Assembly (NCBI RefSeq): GCF_032854445.1
Contig: NC_088306.1
Location: forward strand, 3,656,373 to 3,720,372
Direction: 5' to 3'
DNA: 64,000 nucleotides
From: Liolophura sinensis
Lineage: Eukaryota; Mollusca; Polyplacophora; Chitonida; Chitonidae
Part shown: piece after piece, positions 1 through 41,800 of the stretch
Numbering within the stretch: position 1 is the stretch's first letter
How the letters are laid out: every line of letters begins with the position of its first letter
Made by a program: the position numbers and the translations under genes
Notes under the pieces: model-generated
Told to the model about the DNA's origin: nothing
Database searches by the model: none
The model's input: the letters and a program-made list of their open reading frames with translations, nothing else

Positions 1-366
1 CCAAATGAGCTGAGAGACCCCAGGATTAAAATAAAAGCATAGTGAGTAATCGTAAACGCAGAATTGTGACAAATGCGCTGATGTATACCGGGATTGAGAT
101 ATAAAGTCAGGGTGAGCAGGCGTGAACGCAGAATTGTAACAAATGATCTGATGGACACCGGGATTGGGGTAGGCCCCTATAAAGTTACGGTGAGAAAACG
201 TAAACGCGGAATTGTGACAAATGATCTGATGGACACCGGGATTGGGGTATAAAGTCACGGTGAGCAAACGTAAACGCAGAATTGTGACAAATGAGCTGAT
301 GGACACCGGGATTGAGATAAAGTCATAATGAGCAAACGTGGGCACGGAAGTGTGATAGATGAGCTC
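1..366. repeat. Tandem array, ~70-bp unit, about 5 copies
   Basis: Units begin near 1, 71, 141, 219 and 289, with a remnant at 357. Each reads roughly AAATGAGCTGATGGACACCG, then GGATTGAGATATAAAGTCA and the GTGAGCAAACGTAAACGCAG block. Unit lengths vary from 68 to 78. It probably extends left of the window. Confidence 0.9.
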
Positions 367-725
367 ATAATCACTGCTCTGGTTTTACTATGCTGTATAT
401 ATGTCTTGCATATTATTTTCATTTTGACACTCATTCATTCATTCATCTTTACTCCTTTTAAACTTTTTAACTTAGAATTGTTAAAATTATCGTAGCTTAC
501 TGGACACAAAATTTAGCATCGGACATCTACAACAAAGTTCTATTTTCAGAACTGAACGAAAACCTGGTGACGTTTGTAATCTCTGCAATAAAAACTTCAA
601 CGTTGGTAAAATGGTCAAAATATTCTGATCGAGTTTTAAGTGGCTAAGGCAGATATGCAAATTCACAAACAAAATTATGATCCCGTGAGTAATTTGCCAA
701 CAGTCGGTAGTTTATCCCAGGTATT

Positions 726-850
726 CGGGTTTCCTCCGCCCTTAAATTACACTGACCACAGTCGTTTCCTCCGCCCGTAAATTAAACTGAACGCAATCGT
801 TTCCTCCCCCCTTAAATTAAACTGACCACAATTGTTTCAACCACCCTTAA
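726..850. repeat. Short tandem array, ~39-bp unit, 3-4 copies, split by a SINE
   Basis: Repeats of GTTTCCTCCGCCCTTAAATT and the following AAACTGACCACAATC. A further partial unit (CAAACTGACCGCAG) appears at about 1058-1073, just beyond the SINE at 860-1057, so the SINE inserted into the array. Confidence 0.8.
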
Positions 851-859
851 ATTAAACAA

Positions 860-1057
860 GGGGCCTCCCTGGCTCATGCTGGTTTCCTCTCCGACCGTAA
901 GTGGGAAGACCATCCAGCAACCTGCGGATGGTCGTGGGTTTCCCCCGGTGCTCTTCCCGGTTTCATCCTACCATAATGCTGGCCGCCGTTGTATAAGTGA
1001 AGTATTCTTGAGTACGGCGTAAAACACCAATCAAATAAATAAATAAAAAATTAAATA
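860..1057 (+). mobile_element. tRNA-derived SINE (family 1), internally deleted copy
   Basis: Head GGGGCCTCCCTGGCTCA, core CCATAATGCTGGCCGCCG, then TTGAGTACGGCGTAAAACAC and an AATCAAATAAATAAATAAA tail. The segment holding the rest of the tRNA-like head (A box to B box) is missing. Same family as the fuller copies at 23284-23524 and 32283-32548. Confidence 0.85.
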
Positions 1058-2025
1058 AATCAAACTGACCGCAGCCGGATATAAAGTTAAAAGTCGGGAA
1101 AATGGCGTTATTTCCTGCGTGCGGCTTTGTGTCGGGAAAACTCCATGTTGTCGTTTCCTTCATACAATATACGGGTTCTTCACGGTTTTATCCCTCTCAG
1201 CGTCATATTGAGAACGAAGTTATGATGAGACAAGCGTAATAATCAAACAATCGTAAACATATACCTTTGTGTTCTGAACAGAACGACAGTGGCTGTATCA
1301 GTCCTGTACACAGTTCGGATTTTTCCAGACCTCGGAGTCGAACAACCAGCCCTTCGGCAGCAATTTCCCGGACAGGTAAGTTTCTAAACAGGAATAAGGC
1401 TCCATGGGAATGGACTTTAGCCTACAACTTGTATTATAGTTTGACATTTTGTCTTTACTATTCCGACGATATCTCGCTTAAAGCCTCTATTATCTGCCAA
1501 ATACTTTACAAATATTGTTTTCAAAGATGTTTTATGTTATACAAAGATCAGTGATTCGATGTGTTTTTCTTTTTTTCTCTGTAAGTACGCAGTACGTTTA
1601 TACCAATCGTTCGTATAATCATACGAACGCCAACGTCTAAAACATCGTTGTGGTGGAACGGATTCAACTGTCAGAGTTTTCTCAAGAATACGGTTCAACA
1701 CCACTCCCTGAATGAATCACTGAAGCGCATACAATCTGTTTGGGTCAGATACCGGTACATATATAGATACATTTGAAGGAGCGGGTACTGATATAATTCC
1801 ATGCGTACACGTCTATAACGGGGAGCCTTTCCCGCCTGTAAAGTAATATATTCGCGCCAAAGCTGCTTGTCTTTTATGTTTCATTCCTGTCTTTGCGACG
1901 ACGATTTGTGGGCAAACTAGTAAAGTAATATTCATGTACAGGATGAGAACAGTGATCAATCCGTTTTGATCGCAAATCGCGATTGTGCGGGAAATGGTAC
2001 CCCATGCAATGTAGCCTGAAAAAGC

Positions 2026-2090
2026 GAATGACCTTCAAACTAACCTCAGCAAAATTTCCTTTAGTTAGGTTCCACAGATGTATATAGAGA
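2026..2090 (+). repeat. Decayed upstream copy of an S28 splice-acceptor region
   Basis: This stretch resembles 2437-2501 by eye at roughly two bases in three or better, including ATGACCTTCAAACT, the CCTTTAG block and CAG|ATGT at the exon start. It looks like an old duplicate of the intron end plus the first bases of the next exon, about 411 bases upstream of the real one. The exon part has diverged and does not continue as coding sequence. Confidence 0.6.
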
Positions 2091-2488
2091 TTTTTAATTC
2101 GTACAAAAGGTACTATGGAGTATTTTAATGTGATTGTACATTCAATGTTTTTTGTGGAATTCTACACCAGTGACGTCCAATTACTTGCAACTATTATCAC
2201 TGCGTGTTTTTTTTTTATTATCTTGGTCTGATTAAACCATGGTGTTAGGGGACATATACGTTGCTACTCTTTTAAGCATTTACATGATTATTTATAATAA
2301 AAGCCTAACTGAGGTAATTTGACAAGTGGCCATATCTTACCAGTGTGACCATTTGCCAGCTATCACACTGTCGTCACAGCTCTGGTTTTCTCTCTAAGCC
2401 GTAGTCTACGTCTTTTCCGTCAGAACCTTCAAAATGAAATGACCTTCAAACTTACATCAGGAACCTGTCCTTTAGCTACTTCTTGCAG

Positions 2489-2678
2489 ATGTGTAAAGAC
2501 GTTTTCAACACAGAGGACTATGACCTAGATGAGGGTATCTACGAGCTCCAGCAGAAGTATGGTGGCTACTCCCCCAACATCTCACACGCCATCTTCGTCA
2601 CTGGACAGAACGACCCCTGGGTTAGCCTGGGCATCACCAAAAACTTGCCCAATGACGTCACAGCAATAAATATCTATG
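2489..2678 (+). CDS. S28 peptidase, penultimate exon (catalytic Asp)
   Basis: Acceptor AG at 2487-2488 follows a pyrimidine-rich stretch; donor GT at 2679-2680. Phase 0 at the start, one base over at the end. It encodes MCKDVFN through NDVTAINIY, with the catalytic Asp in NDPW. The exon begins with ATG, but this is an internal methionine. Confidence 0.9.
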
Positions 2679-4051
2679 GTACGCATACAATCATGCCAAT
2701 AACAACGGTACTCAATCTAGGCTTCGAAACATACATTCGTCCTTCCAGCCGTCAACCAAAACAGAGTGACGTTCCGGGTCAATAATCGCAAGATCAATTT
2801 CCGAAACAATGTTCAACATAAACCACCAAAGAGCTAAGAAAGTATATAAAGCATGAGAAAAACACCCCATCGCTTATTAGATTGTGGATAAAATACCAAC
2901 GTTCAGGACAAGCACAGGTTAAGCACTGTGCATTTACATTACATGCTTGAGTGAGTGAGTGATTGGGGTTTCGTTACATGCTTGAGTGAGTGAGTACTTG
3001 GGGTTTCGTTACATGCTTGAGTGAGTGAGTGCTCGGGGTTTCGTTACATGCTTGACCAACGCTGCATAGGCTTTAGCCTATGAAATCCTATCTCCACTAC
3101 CCATTCCGTATGCTAATAAGCAAAGTACGCAAGCATAAAAAGCTATGTTGGTCGGTATTCTGTTATCCCTTATCTTAGTATTGAAAAAAAAAAAAAAACA
3201 ACAACAAAAAACAATGGCCAGATCAAATGCGAGGAGATGACGGCTGGATAATTAGAAACAAAAATCAAAGTATTATTCACATGCTGAAAATATATTGATT
3301 GATTTATTTATTCGATTGGTGTTTTACGCCGTACTCAAGAATATTTCACTTATACGACGGTGGCCAGCATTATGGTGGGAGGAAACCGGGCAGAGCCCTG
3401 AGGAAACCCACCACCACCCGCAGGTTGCTGCAGGACCTTCACACTGACAGCCGGAGAGGAAACCAGCATGAGTTGGACTTGAACTCACAGAGACCGCATT
3501 GGTGAGAGGCTTCTGGGTCATTACGCTGAGCTAGCGCGCAAACCCACGGCGCCCCCCCCCCCCCCCCGAAAATATATGCTATACAACGTCCATCATATAC
3601 ATAACTTTCCGTTGATGACTGTAACAGGAGTTGATTACAGACAGAAGCAAACATGATTTTGTTTAAGTCAAAAACCAGCAAATTAGCATAAACCGAATTT
3701 ACATTTTCCGGCAAAAATCAGAGCAGTGCGTAGGGACCTACATATTAAACGGACGGACGGACGCCCAGATAACCGGAGTGAAATAAACTCGATTTCGTGT
3801 ACAAATTAAGCGAATGAACACAAAAATACTGTACAGCTAACTGTGTTCTGTGTAATCTCTGTAGGTGCAGCCCACTGTGCGGATATGTATCCCGATTATC
3901 CCATGGATACCTAACTGTGTTCTGTGTATTCTCTGTAGGTGCAGCCCACTGTGCGGATATGTATCCCGATTATCCCATGGATACCGTGGAGCTAGTACAG
4001 GCCAGGTTGGAGATAGACGCCATTCTAGCGGGCTGGATCTCCCGACCTTGA
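2489..4051 (+). CDS. Serine peptidase family S28 (PRSS16/PRCP-like), 3' part of gene, two coding exons
   Basis: C-terminal part of an S28 peptidase (thymus-specific serine protease / lysosomal Pro-X carboxypeptidase / dipeptidyl peptidase II relatives), enzymes that cleave after proline or trim short peptides in lysosomes, endosomes or the secretory route. Two exons are seen: 2489-2678, and 3939-4051 ending in TGA. They join as TAT G|GT GCA, giving NIYGAAHCADMYPDYP. The catalytic Asp lies in GQNDPW and the catalytic His in GAAHC, both standard S28 motifs; YGGYSPN just before matches the family's YGG motif. The nucleophile Ser exon and signal peptide must lie left of the window; I see no further exon in 1-2488. 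AATAAA at 4199-4204 is a fitting polyadenylation signal. The GAAHCADMYP ending looks closer to PRSS16 than to PRCP. Family is firm, exact paralogue is not. Confidence 0.9.
2941..3052. repeat. 35-bp tandem array, ~3 copies, seeded by the end of SINE family 2
   Basis: Unit ACATGCTTGAGTGAGTGAGT followed by GCTTGGGGTTTCGTT. The GAGTGAGTGAGTGCTTGGGG part is the reverse complement of the terminal region of the SINE at 38046-38405, so the array likely grew from a fragment of that element. Confidence 0.8.
3296..3567 (-). mobile_element. tRNA-derived SINE (family 1), near full length, with target-site duplication
   Basis: Read on the minus strand it has a poly-G start, a degraded head with GTTCAAGTCC (B-box-like), the GCTGGCCACCGTCGTATAAG core and the AATCAATAAATAAATC tail. 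GAAAATATAT at 3286-3295 and 3568-3577 forms a 10-bp direct repeat, the expected target-site duplication. Confidence 0.88.
3837..3984 (+). repeat. 74-bp tandem duplication spanning an S28 intron/exon boundary
   Basis: Copy 1 is 3837-3910, copy 2 is 3911-3984. Both carry the pyrimidine tract, CTGTAG acceptor and first 46 bases of the last exon. The copies are almost identical, so the event is young. Splicing into copy 1 (3865) keeps GAAHC but meets TAA right after GAT ACC. Confidence 0.95.
3939..4051 (+). CDS. S28 peptidase, last coding exon (catalytic His)
   Basis: Acceptor AG at 3937-3938. After completing a Gly codon it gives 36 codons from AAHCADMYPDYP to AGWISRP, then TGA at 4049-4051. 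The acceptor and first 46 bases are also present 74 bases upstream (exon start 3865) as a tandem duplicate that runs into a stop. Confidence 0.9.
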
Positions 4052-4198
4052 CCTTTTCGTTTGATCTCCTGGCCTGGACCTTGGCGTGTGGACACCGCGG
4101 GTCAGCCCTGGGATAGATGCAATCATTTCTCTTTGAAATTCCCGACCTTGACCTGACAGCACCCTTCACGCTACATGTCAGCATGTCAGTCTTGGCCA

Positions 4199-4204
4199 AA
4201 TAAA
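4199..4204 (+). promoter_or_regulatory. Polyadenylation signal of the S28 gene
   Basis: AATAAA 148 bases past the stop codon, the first canonical signal downstream. Inferred from position only. Confidence 0.55.
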
Positions 4205-4244
4205 CCCAAGCATACAAAAAAGATGTTAGCAATTTCGTAATTAG

Positions 4245-4245
4245 G

Positions 4246-4301
<56 letters not shown>
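4245..4301. repeat. (AT)n microsatellite
   Basis: Uninterrupted AT dinucleotide run of nearly 60 bases, just past the S28 gene; likely length-polymorphic. Confidence 0.97.
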
Positions 4302-4302
<1 letters not shown>

Positions 4303-6649
4303 CTCCTGGGGCCTGTTTCACAAAGCGCACGTAAAGTTATGTGTACTTTACATCAGTGTCGACAGGACCCATTGGGCGATACCACAAAGCCCTTTATGAC
4401 TTGAGTCAAAATTCAAAGACTCTGTACGACGCATAGTTTTTGGTACTTCAAGTCGAACTTTGGACACATTAGTCTTAAGGTAACAATGATGAGGGGTACA
4501 AAATTTTAATTTCTAAAACCCCAAAATAAGCTTTGAGATCGTATTTCAAATTTTTACTAAAGTCAGAAATGGCTTTGTTCAGTTAACGTGTTAATTGCCG
4601 AGTTAATACGTTAAATTTATTTCTGAGAGAAAACAATATAAAACTGCTTCGTACGTTTACAGTTTTGCTGATTAAGGTTTTATTTACTTACATATTTTTT
4701 TATTTGCTTGGTGTTTATCGACAGAGCCTGGGTAGTGCATGGTTTAACTATGTAAGTTTTCGGGTGGTGAAAACGACGGAAACCAGAACTGAGCAAACAC
4801 CGCTCTCGGTCACACTATAGAGTGAGGTTTATATATGTCACATAAATAAGAAAAAACAAACAACTAAAACTAACAACATTTAGCACTATTTAGCACTGCT
4901 AGCACTATTATAATATACCAGTTAACAGATGCAAGAGCTTGGCATATTAACAACAATGAATTATCAATAGCACATGTGAAAAATGCGTGAAAACGTGTAG
5001 AGCTGATATATCATTCAAAAATATACATATAGCATCGAGACTTGCACTGCGTGCAGCTGAGAAATTATGAGATTTCTGAGAATTTGTCTTACAACCTGTT
5101 CTAATTACATGGTTACAAGCCCCATATATTTGTAGGAACAATCCAGGTGTAATATTTCTACAATAAATTAATTATGAGTACGTAAGCAATGACAACGGAA
5201 ATTGTAGCACTACATTCGTATAAACAGACTCATTTCCTTCGAAAATAGGCATGTCTTTCAGCTAACTTAAAGGCATGGGCATACAAGCCTTCACCAGTTT
5301 GCCAGCTGCTACTATCTTTGAAGATGAATTTTTCTCTTTTGGACTGCAGTCATTTGGGGTATAAACCAACGACCTTGAGCAAGTTATCGAGGCCCTTTCC
5401 CACGTGTGACGTATAGACTTGCGACGCACACCGCACTGGTAGGCCTAAAAGACCTCTTCCACGAAGGTTAGACTGCGCAGACGGTCACATCAGAGTTGTC
5501 GACCACTTTTTTGTAACTAATGCTGTTCGATAATAGTTTTAGGTAACTACTAAGTGAAAAAATGGCTGTGCGACGTTAATTTAACCCTATTCAGTAAGAC
5601 GGATCGGAAATTGGGGAGTCACGCGACCACCCTTTCGTGTCTAAAACAACATGGCCGTCTTGCCACTTTACCTTCATGCCTAGTTGTACAAAATAACATA
5701 ACGAAAGCTCCGCAGAAATACTCAGACTATGTGGAAAGCGGAAAATGATACAAATCCAACGGATACAAGATCCGAGTTTGTACTAAGGAGATCACCTGGT
5801 CTCTAACTTCTGATCCGTCTTACAGAATAATAGTTAACAAAATGTGAATGCTACATGATAGTATCTTACAAAATGTCTGAATGATGAAATGACAACAACA
5901 ACACTGCACAGCGTTTTGCTACCACATGAATGCCTGTCAACAATCTGAATATGATTCGAAGTGATAGGTAAATAAATATGTTACGATTCTTACGGCGCTA
6001 TGCTTTCTTTGGAAAAGAAAAACAGAAATGCTTTCTAAACCTAAGGAATAGAAAAAACTACAAAGAACACCGCCAATATTTGAACAAATTGTTCACAACT
6101 TGCAGCTACATATATCTTTTTACACAGGAGTGTTTGTTCTACTCACGACCAACTTTCACAAAACTTAAAAAATCTTTTTCATTTTTCCAATATCACATTT
6201 AAATTATGCATTATCACCTAAATATCATTTCCAAAAAGGCAATGGAAAAACGGGCCATTCACATTGTGAAAGAGGCCTTTGGAACAAAAGTTGGAAACCT
6301 TTCCCAACTCGGCTGTTACAAATGTTAAATATGTAGAGCTATCACGTGCTTTCCATCTCATGAATCCTTTGCTCTGAATAACTTTTATTTTTATAATACA
6401 GGACTCTTCATGTTTCAATTTTCTTTACAACCGAAGATTTGTCAGGTTTCTTCAGCTACTGATAAATAAAATATTCACACGAAAAACGTACAACTGGTTT
6501 ACGAGGCAATCAATGAAAAATCAATACAAACAATTTGATTCATAATTTTCCATATCATTCTAGTTTACCGCCGTTTTTACATGTACAAGACTCTTTCCAT
6601 TGACGCGTTACCATTCATCTCTAACAGATGTCACCACAGAGAGACAAGT

Positions 6650-6800
6650 CTCTGATTACTGTAATTTTTCAACCTTTTTGCATAATTGCAAGGTGTTTAT
6701 TCAAGTATATTCCGAAGAAATCATTCTGTGTAGAATGGTAACATTACACTTTTCGTGAAGCCCTTAAAGTGGCCAATCCAACCCAAGTGATTTTTATTTT
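6650..6800 (-). repeat. Interspersed repeat R3, diverged copy
   Basis: Reverse complement matches 16836-16880 and 34315-34370 around GGGCTTCA(T/C)(A/G)AAAAGT, CTACACAGAAT and CTTC(A/G)GAATAT. Type of element unknown. Confidence 0.55.
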
Positions 6801-7145
6801 CAAAATCAACTTTAAAATGTATATAAATTGGACAAAATAAGGCAATGAGGTATCCTTAAATCATTTTACAAGTTTTGTTTTGTGACTCACAACTCGTTTC
6901 ACTCATGTTCGTACTATTCTATTCAGCAACACTTCGTCAATGGCTAAGCTTTCTTCCTCTCATGAGGCTTTATCATGATTTGTCGGACTGTCGGACTGTC
7001 AGACTTTGCCCATGGTAAGGCATTCAGTTTGGGTCGTGTATTCTAGTACTCAGCTTCCCTTATGACTCGAAGAATCTAAGTTTTTGGTTGGACCGGCATT
7101 ATATCCCGTATAAGTCCAGTTCTTCAGAAACTCACAAAAGTTTCT

Positions 7146-7250
7146 TATTTATTTGATTGGCGTTCTACGCTGTACTCAACAATATTTCACTTATGCACCG
7201 GCAGCCATCAATATGGTGGGAGGGAACCGAGCAGAGCCCCGGGGAACACA
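7146..7250 (-). mobile_element. SINE family 1, tail-side fragment
   Basis: Carries TATTTGATTGGCGTTCTACG, CAACAATATTTCACTTATGC and GGGAACCGAGCAGAGCCCCG, the tail and core of family 1 in minus orientation. Read in the PCCA sense its AAATAAAT tail could offer a polyadenylation signal about 700 bases past the stop; this is inference. Confidence 0.8.
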
Positions 7251-7852
7251 AACGTTTTAAGACATTTTAGAGGTGTGGAGAGTTCACTTTTTCTGCATCA
7301 ACATGAGCTGAAAAACAGTCAACTTCAACCTATTATTCCATTAACAACTGATTCTAAAATTCTTACTAATCATTTTAATGGGTTATCAATACTCTCACTG
7401 TTTACACCAACAGGGTTTGGGGGGCTGTGTGGTCAAAAAACAAACTGTCTTCATATGAGCTGGTTAGACACTTTTATAAAGTTACAAAAATTAAACCCTT
7501 CCTAGCAAACATGTGACAACCTTCAATAGTCTTCGAATCAGTTGTTGCAAACAAATGCGTAAAATTCGGTACTTCACACAAACTTAACACTAAGTTCAAG
7601 AACAAAGTTAAGCTGCCTAAAAGACCATCCACAACAACACAGAATCCCAAAAATTATCTGAGCAACAATTCAAACTTTAGAGCCATGGGATCATTTTACT
7701 CTCAGCTCAAAAAGGAGATAAAAATTTTGTGGACATTTTGGTATGGTCCAGATCAAAGAGGTCCAGTCTGCTGAAGGTTGGGTTTACATCTGAATGCAAG
7801 GGGGTCCTGTTAACTGTAGGTGAGGCCTCAATGGAACCCCTATAAAAGGAGC

Positions 7853-38823
<30,971 letters not shown>

Positions 38824-41800
38824 CTTGTATCCCGTTTTGACAGCCTGCGAGGCTGATGAGTGATGCAAAACTGTAACCCAGACGGAGAAACAGTTCCAAG
38901 GTATAAAAAAGTGAAAATCCACCGTTCGTATGACTACTACAAAATCAGATCGTGGAACGTTAATTGTCATTGTGAAGTAAAAATCATTTTATGGTTGTGA
39001 CTGATACTTAATTCTCTTAGAAATATATTATGCAAATTCGAGCTAGTCCACACACCATTTCGTTGGAGGATAAATTGATATTTTCTGATGAAAACAAGTT
39101 TCCTTTACATTCCACATTTTTTGTATAAAATAATGTATAAATGGACAGTTTAACACTTTGCTATTAACTGTTTTCATTTCTCTGCTTATAAATTTGCTCT
39201 TTTATCAATTTCTTTTACAATTCCTGCTTTATTAACACAGCTTATGGCAATGAGGAACTCAAGGACGAGCTCCACAGCCGGTCAAAATGACAGTAGAATG
39301 CCACGTTTTCCTTTCTGACTTTGCTGTGCATATGTTCTTCATATAAGTTTTATGACCACACATACGCCGATAATTGTGACATAATAAAGAAAAGAACAAA
39401 TAAGTTTACAGCTTTGAACCGACTTGATACAGGCGGGAAGGAGTTTTACGAGTTCCCCATTAAATCTGTTAAAACCATTAAACCATTATACTTGTTTAAA
39501 TGAAATGTTCAGTTTTCTTTGAACATACCTAGCATGAAACAGTCAAGAAACCATGAGAAAGTTTCAAACAAAAAAGACACTGTCTGAACACAGGAAAAAT
39601 TTCTTGACAAATTTTAATTGCCAAGTGTTCATGACCAAATTGTATTTGGAAATGTATTGCAAATTTGTCCACTTTCGAAACATTTTTCAGGTTATAGTAT
39701 TTGTTCATGTCCACAGATTTCTTATTCTCGCGATAGCTGACAAAAAGTGCACGGGAATTGTTAACAAAAATAGTTCCTCAATCGCAATTAAATCAGAACG
39801 GTGCACATTGGTCTTTAAAATACATCATTATTATATAAGTGGTGTGATATTTTCTATAGCCTCCTCCCATACATATCTGGTATATTTCACAACATTTTTT
39901 CAGATTTCTGACAGACAGCTGAAACCTCATTACCATAATATTGTAGTCTTTCGCCAGACTGTGTTCATGTTTTCGAATGAATGTCTGCATATTTGAAAGA
40001 AGCTGGCTGTCTAAATATTTCCAAATGACAGTTTTTGGAAACGAGAGGGAGAAGAAAATACCTTGTTGATACGATTTCTGAGGTCTACCTCAGAGGAAAT
40101 TTGTAAGTGGCCTGTCATTCATTACTCTCAATCTATCGTAAGTTTCGCTACTCTGAGGCAGCCATGTTTTTGGCATAGACAGTTTCGTGTGCATGTTTTA
40201 CCTGTTTATGTATCATGGTTTTATCAGAAAAATGTGACCCGTCACGTATGTCGAGTGTTATGTCCATTATGCAATAAAACCTGTGGATTGTAGATCTGCT
40301 TAAGTTAAACGCTGAAATGAGAAAATTCCTGTCAAAAGCAGTGTTCTTCCGTAATGAGTATGGAGGGACAAAAGACCGCGTTCGACTGTCAAAATGCAAC
40401 ATGCGTGGGTAGTCATTGTCATACGGGGAACAAATAAACATCTAAATGGGCGAATTCTGGTAAAACAGTTGTCAAGCTCAGAAGTGCTAACTAAATTATC
40501 TTTGATTTTGACATTTCTTGTGGCATAAGACAACATGACAGATGCATGCATGGCATAATTGCATATCTGTACAGGAAGTGAGACTACACTAAATCATCAC
40601 CACCCTACCCTGCTCACCTCCATCCAAATCTTCATGCCTACCTTAGACTACTCCACCTGAAGTCCCAACCTCCCCGTGACCTCCTCCTGATCACATAGCT
40701 CCTCCTGTACATCTGCTTGGAAAACATACCAATTTTGAATCTACAAAGTATTTGGGTGGAAAAAAAAAAGGCCAAGGAAACGTCATTTGATTGAGAATAG
40801 TAATCCTAATTGGCATATCTTTGCATTGTAGCTGTTGTTATAGGTCACACATCTTTAGCTCTGGAAGGAAGCAAATTCTGGCATGGTAATTGGTTACTAA
40901 TGGGCGCTTAGGGATTACCCATTGAGTTCGACGAATGATCACAAGTTAGAGCAAGGATTGCAAGTTACTATGAGGAAATGTAATGAAGGCACCATCATAG
41001 ATAAATATACAATAAAATTGTTTAGGCCAAGGGTATTGGTTATTGCATATTCTGATGTGTTTAAAGTTGCCGAAATAGGCTATGATTGTCATATTGATGA
41101 AATTTTCCCCCTTGATGCTGGCCATTTTGAAAATGCTAAGGGAGATAACTTAGTCTCATTGTCCCATCGATAAGGCAGATAAACCATTGTTGAAATGTTG
41201 AAAAAACAACACTTCTGAGTTTACACATTTAAGGTTTTGTTGACAGCCATTATGCTTTGGGTAAAGATGCAGTGAAACCAGGAGCCACATGTTATGTAAC
41301 GGTTTTCAGACACATTTTATGTAATGATTATTGATTCTTTTTGTTGAACTTTCCAATGCGTACAGGATTAAGTCCAGATTTTTTTTTTTATAGAGTATTT
41401 CTTTTTTGAAAAAATAAAATCAAATTGAAATTCAATATGAGAAACTATAGGCATTTTGGGAAGACTTGTCACTTCACGTTGGATTTGTATTGATGACAGT
41501 TGCAAGATAGGATTACTATGTCTTTATTTTGACACTTATCTAGCAGTGCGTGACAGCATTAAAATGCATCTGGTACTTTATAGAAGGAAAACATGATTTA
41601 TTTTCAGATATCAGTTCTTAACTGGTGAGTAAAATCTCATTAAATTGTGATATCCAGAGTAAAGTCACAGGCCTTCCTGAACGTATACAATCCTGTTGAT
41701 TTTATGAGATTTACGCAGAAGTTGAATACTGCTAATTGTCATTTTTGCTGTGGCATAACTAATACTGGATTCCATGGCCAAAGTTGTTAAAATTTATGTC

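Larger units (their letters stand above)
1..2488. other. Intron or upstream region of the S28 gene; repeats, no exon recognised
   Basis: Holds a 70-bp tandem array, a 39-bp array interrupted by a SINE, and the decayed acceptor copy at 2026-2090. Small open frames here (for example 1267-1554 on the plus strand) show no family motif, so I do not call them genes. Confidence 0.5.
4302..7852. other. Convergent intergenic region between S28 gene and PCCA
   Basis: AT-rich. I see no exon with conserved coding content. It holds a SINE fragment (7146-7250) and a diverged copy of interspersed repeat R3 near 6650-6800, reversed. The small open frames at 5554-5748 and 5978-6202 have no recognisable motif. 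The PCCA 3' UTR must lie in the right part; no clear polyadenylation signal close to the stop was seen. Confidence 0.5.

Noticed and set aside
1267-1554. 95-codon plus-strand frame as a possible S28 upstream exon
   Set aside because: No S28 motif (no GxSYxG or surrounding residues) and no fitting splice sites.
3439-3714. 91-codon minus-strand frame
   Set aside because: Runs through a SINE and a poly-C tract.
39553-39996. 147-codon plus-strand open frame in the intergenic region
   Set aside because: Low-complexity AT-rich composition, no family motif and no splice or promoter support.
40640-40665. Alternative PCCA first exon (minus strand ATG then KIWME and a GTGAGC donor)
   Set aside because: Too short and not presequence-like; 38746-38823 gives a basic Ala/Leu-rich leader in the right phase and is closer.
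40922-41173. 83-codon frame (starts MSSTNDHKLEQG)
   Set aside because: Looks vaguely protein-like but has no recognisable domain, start context or flanking exons.
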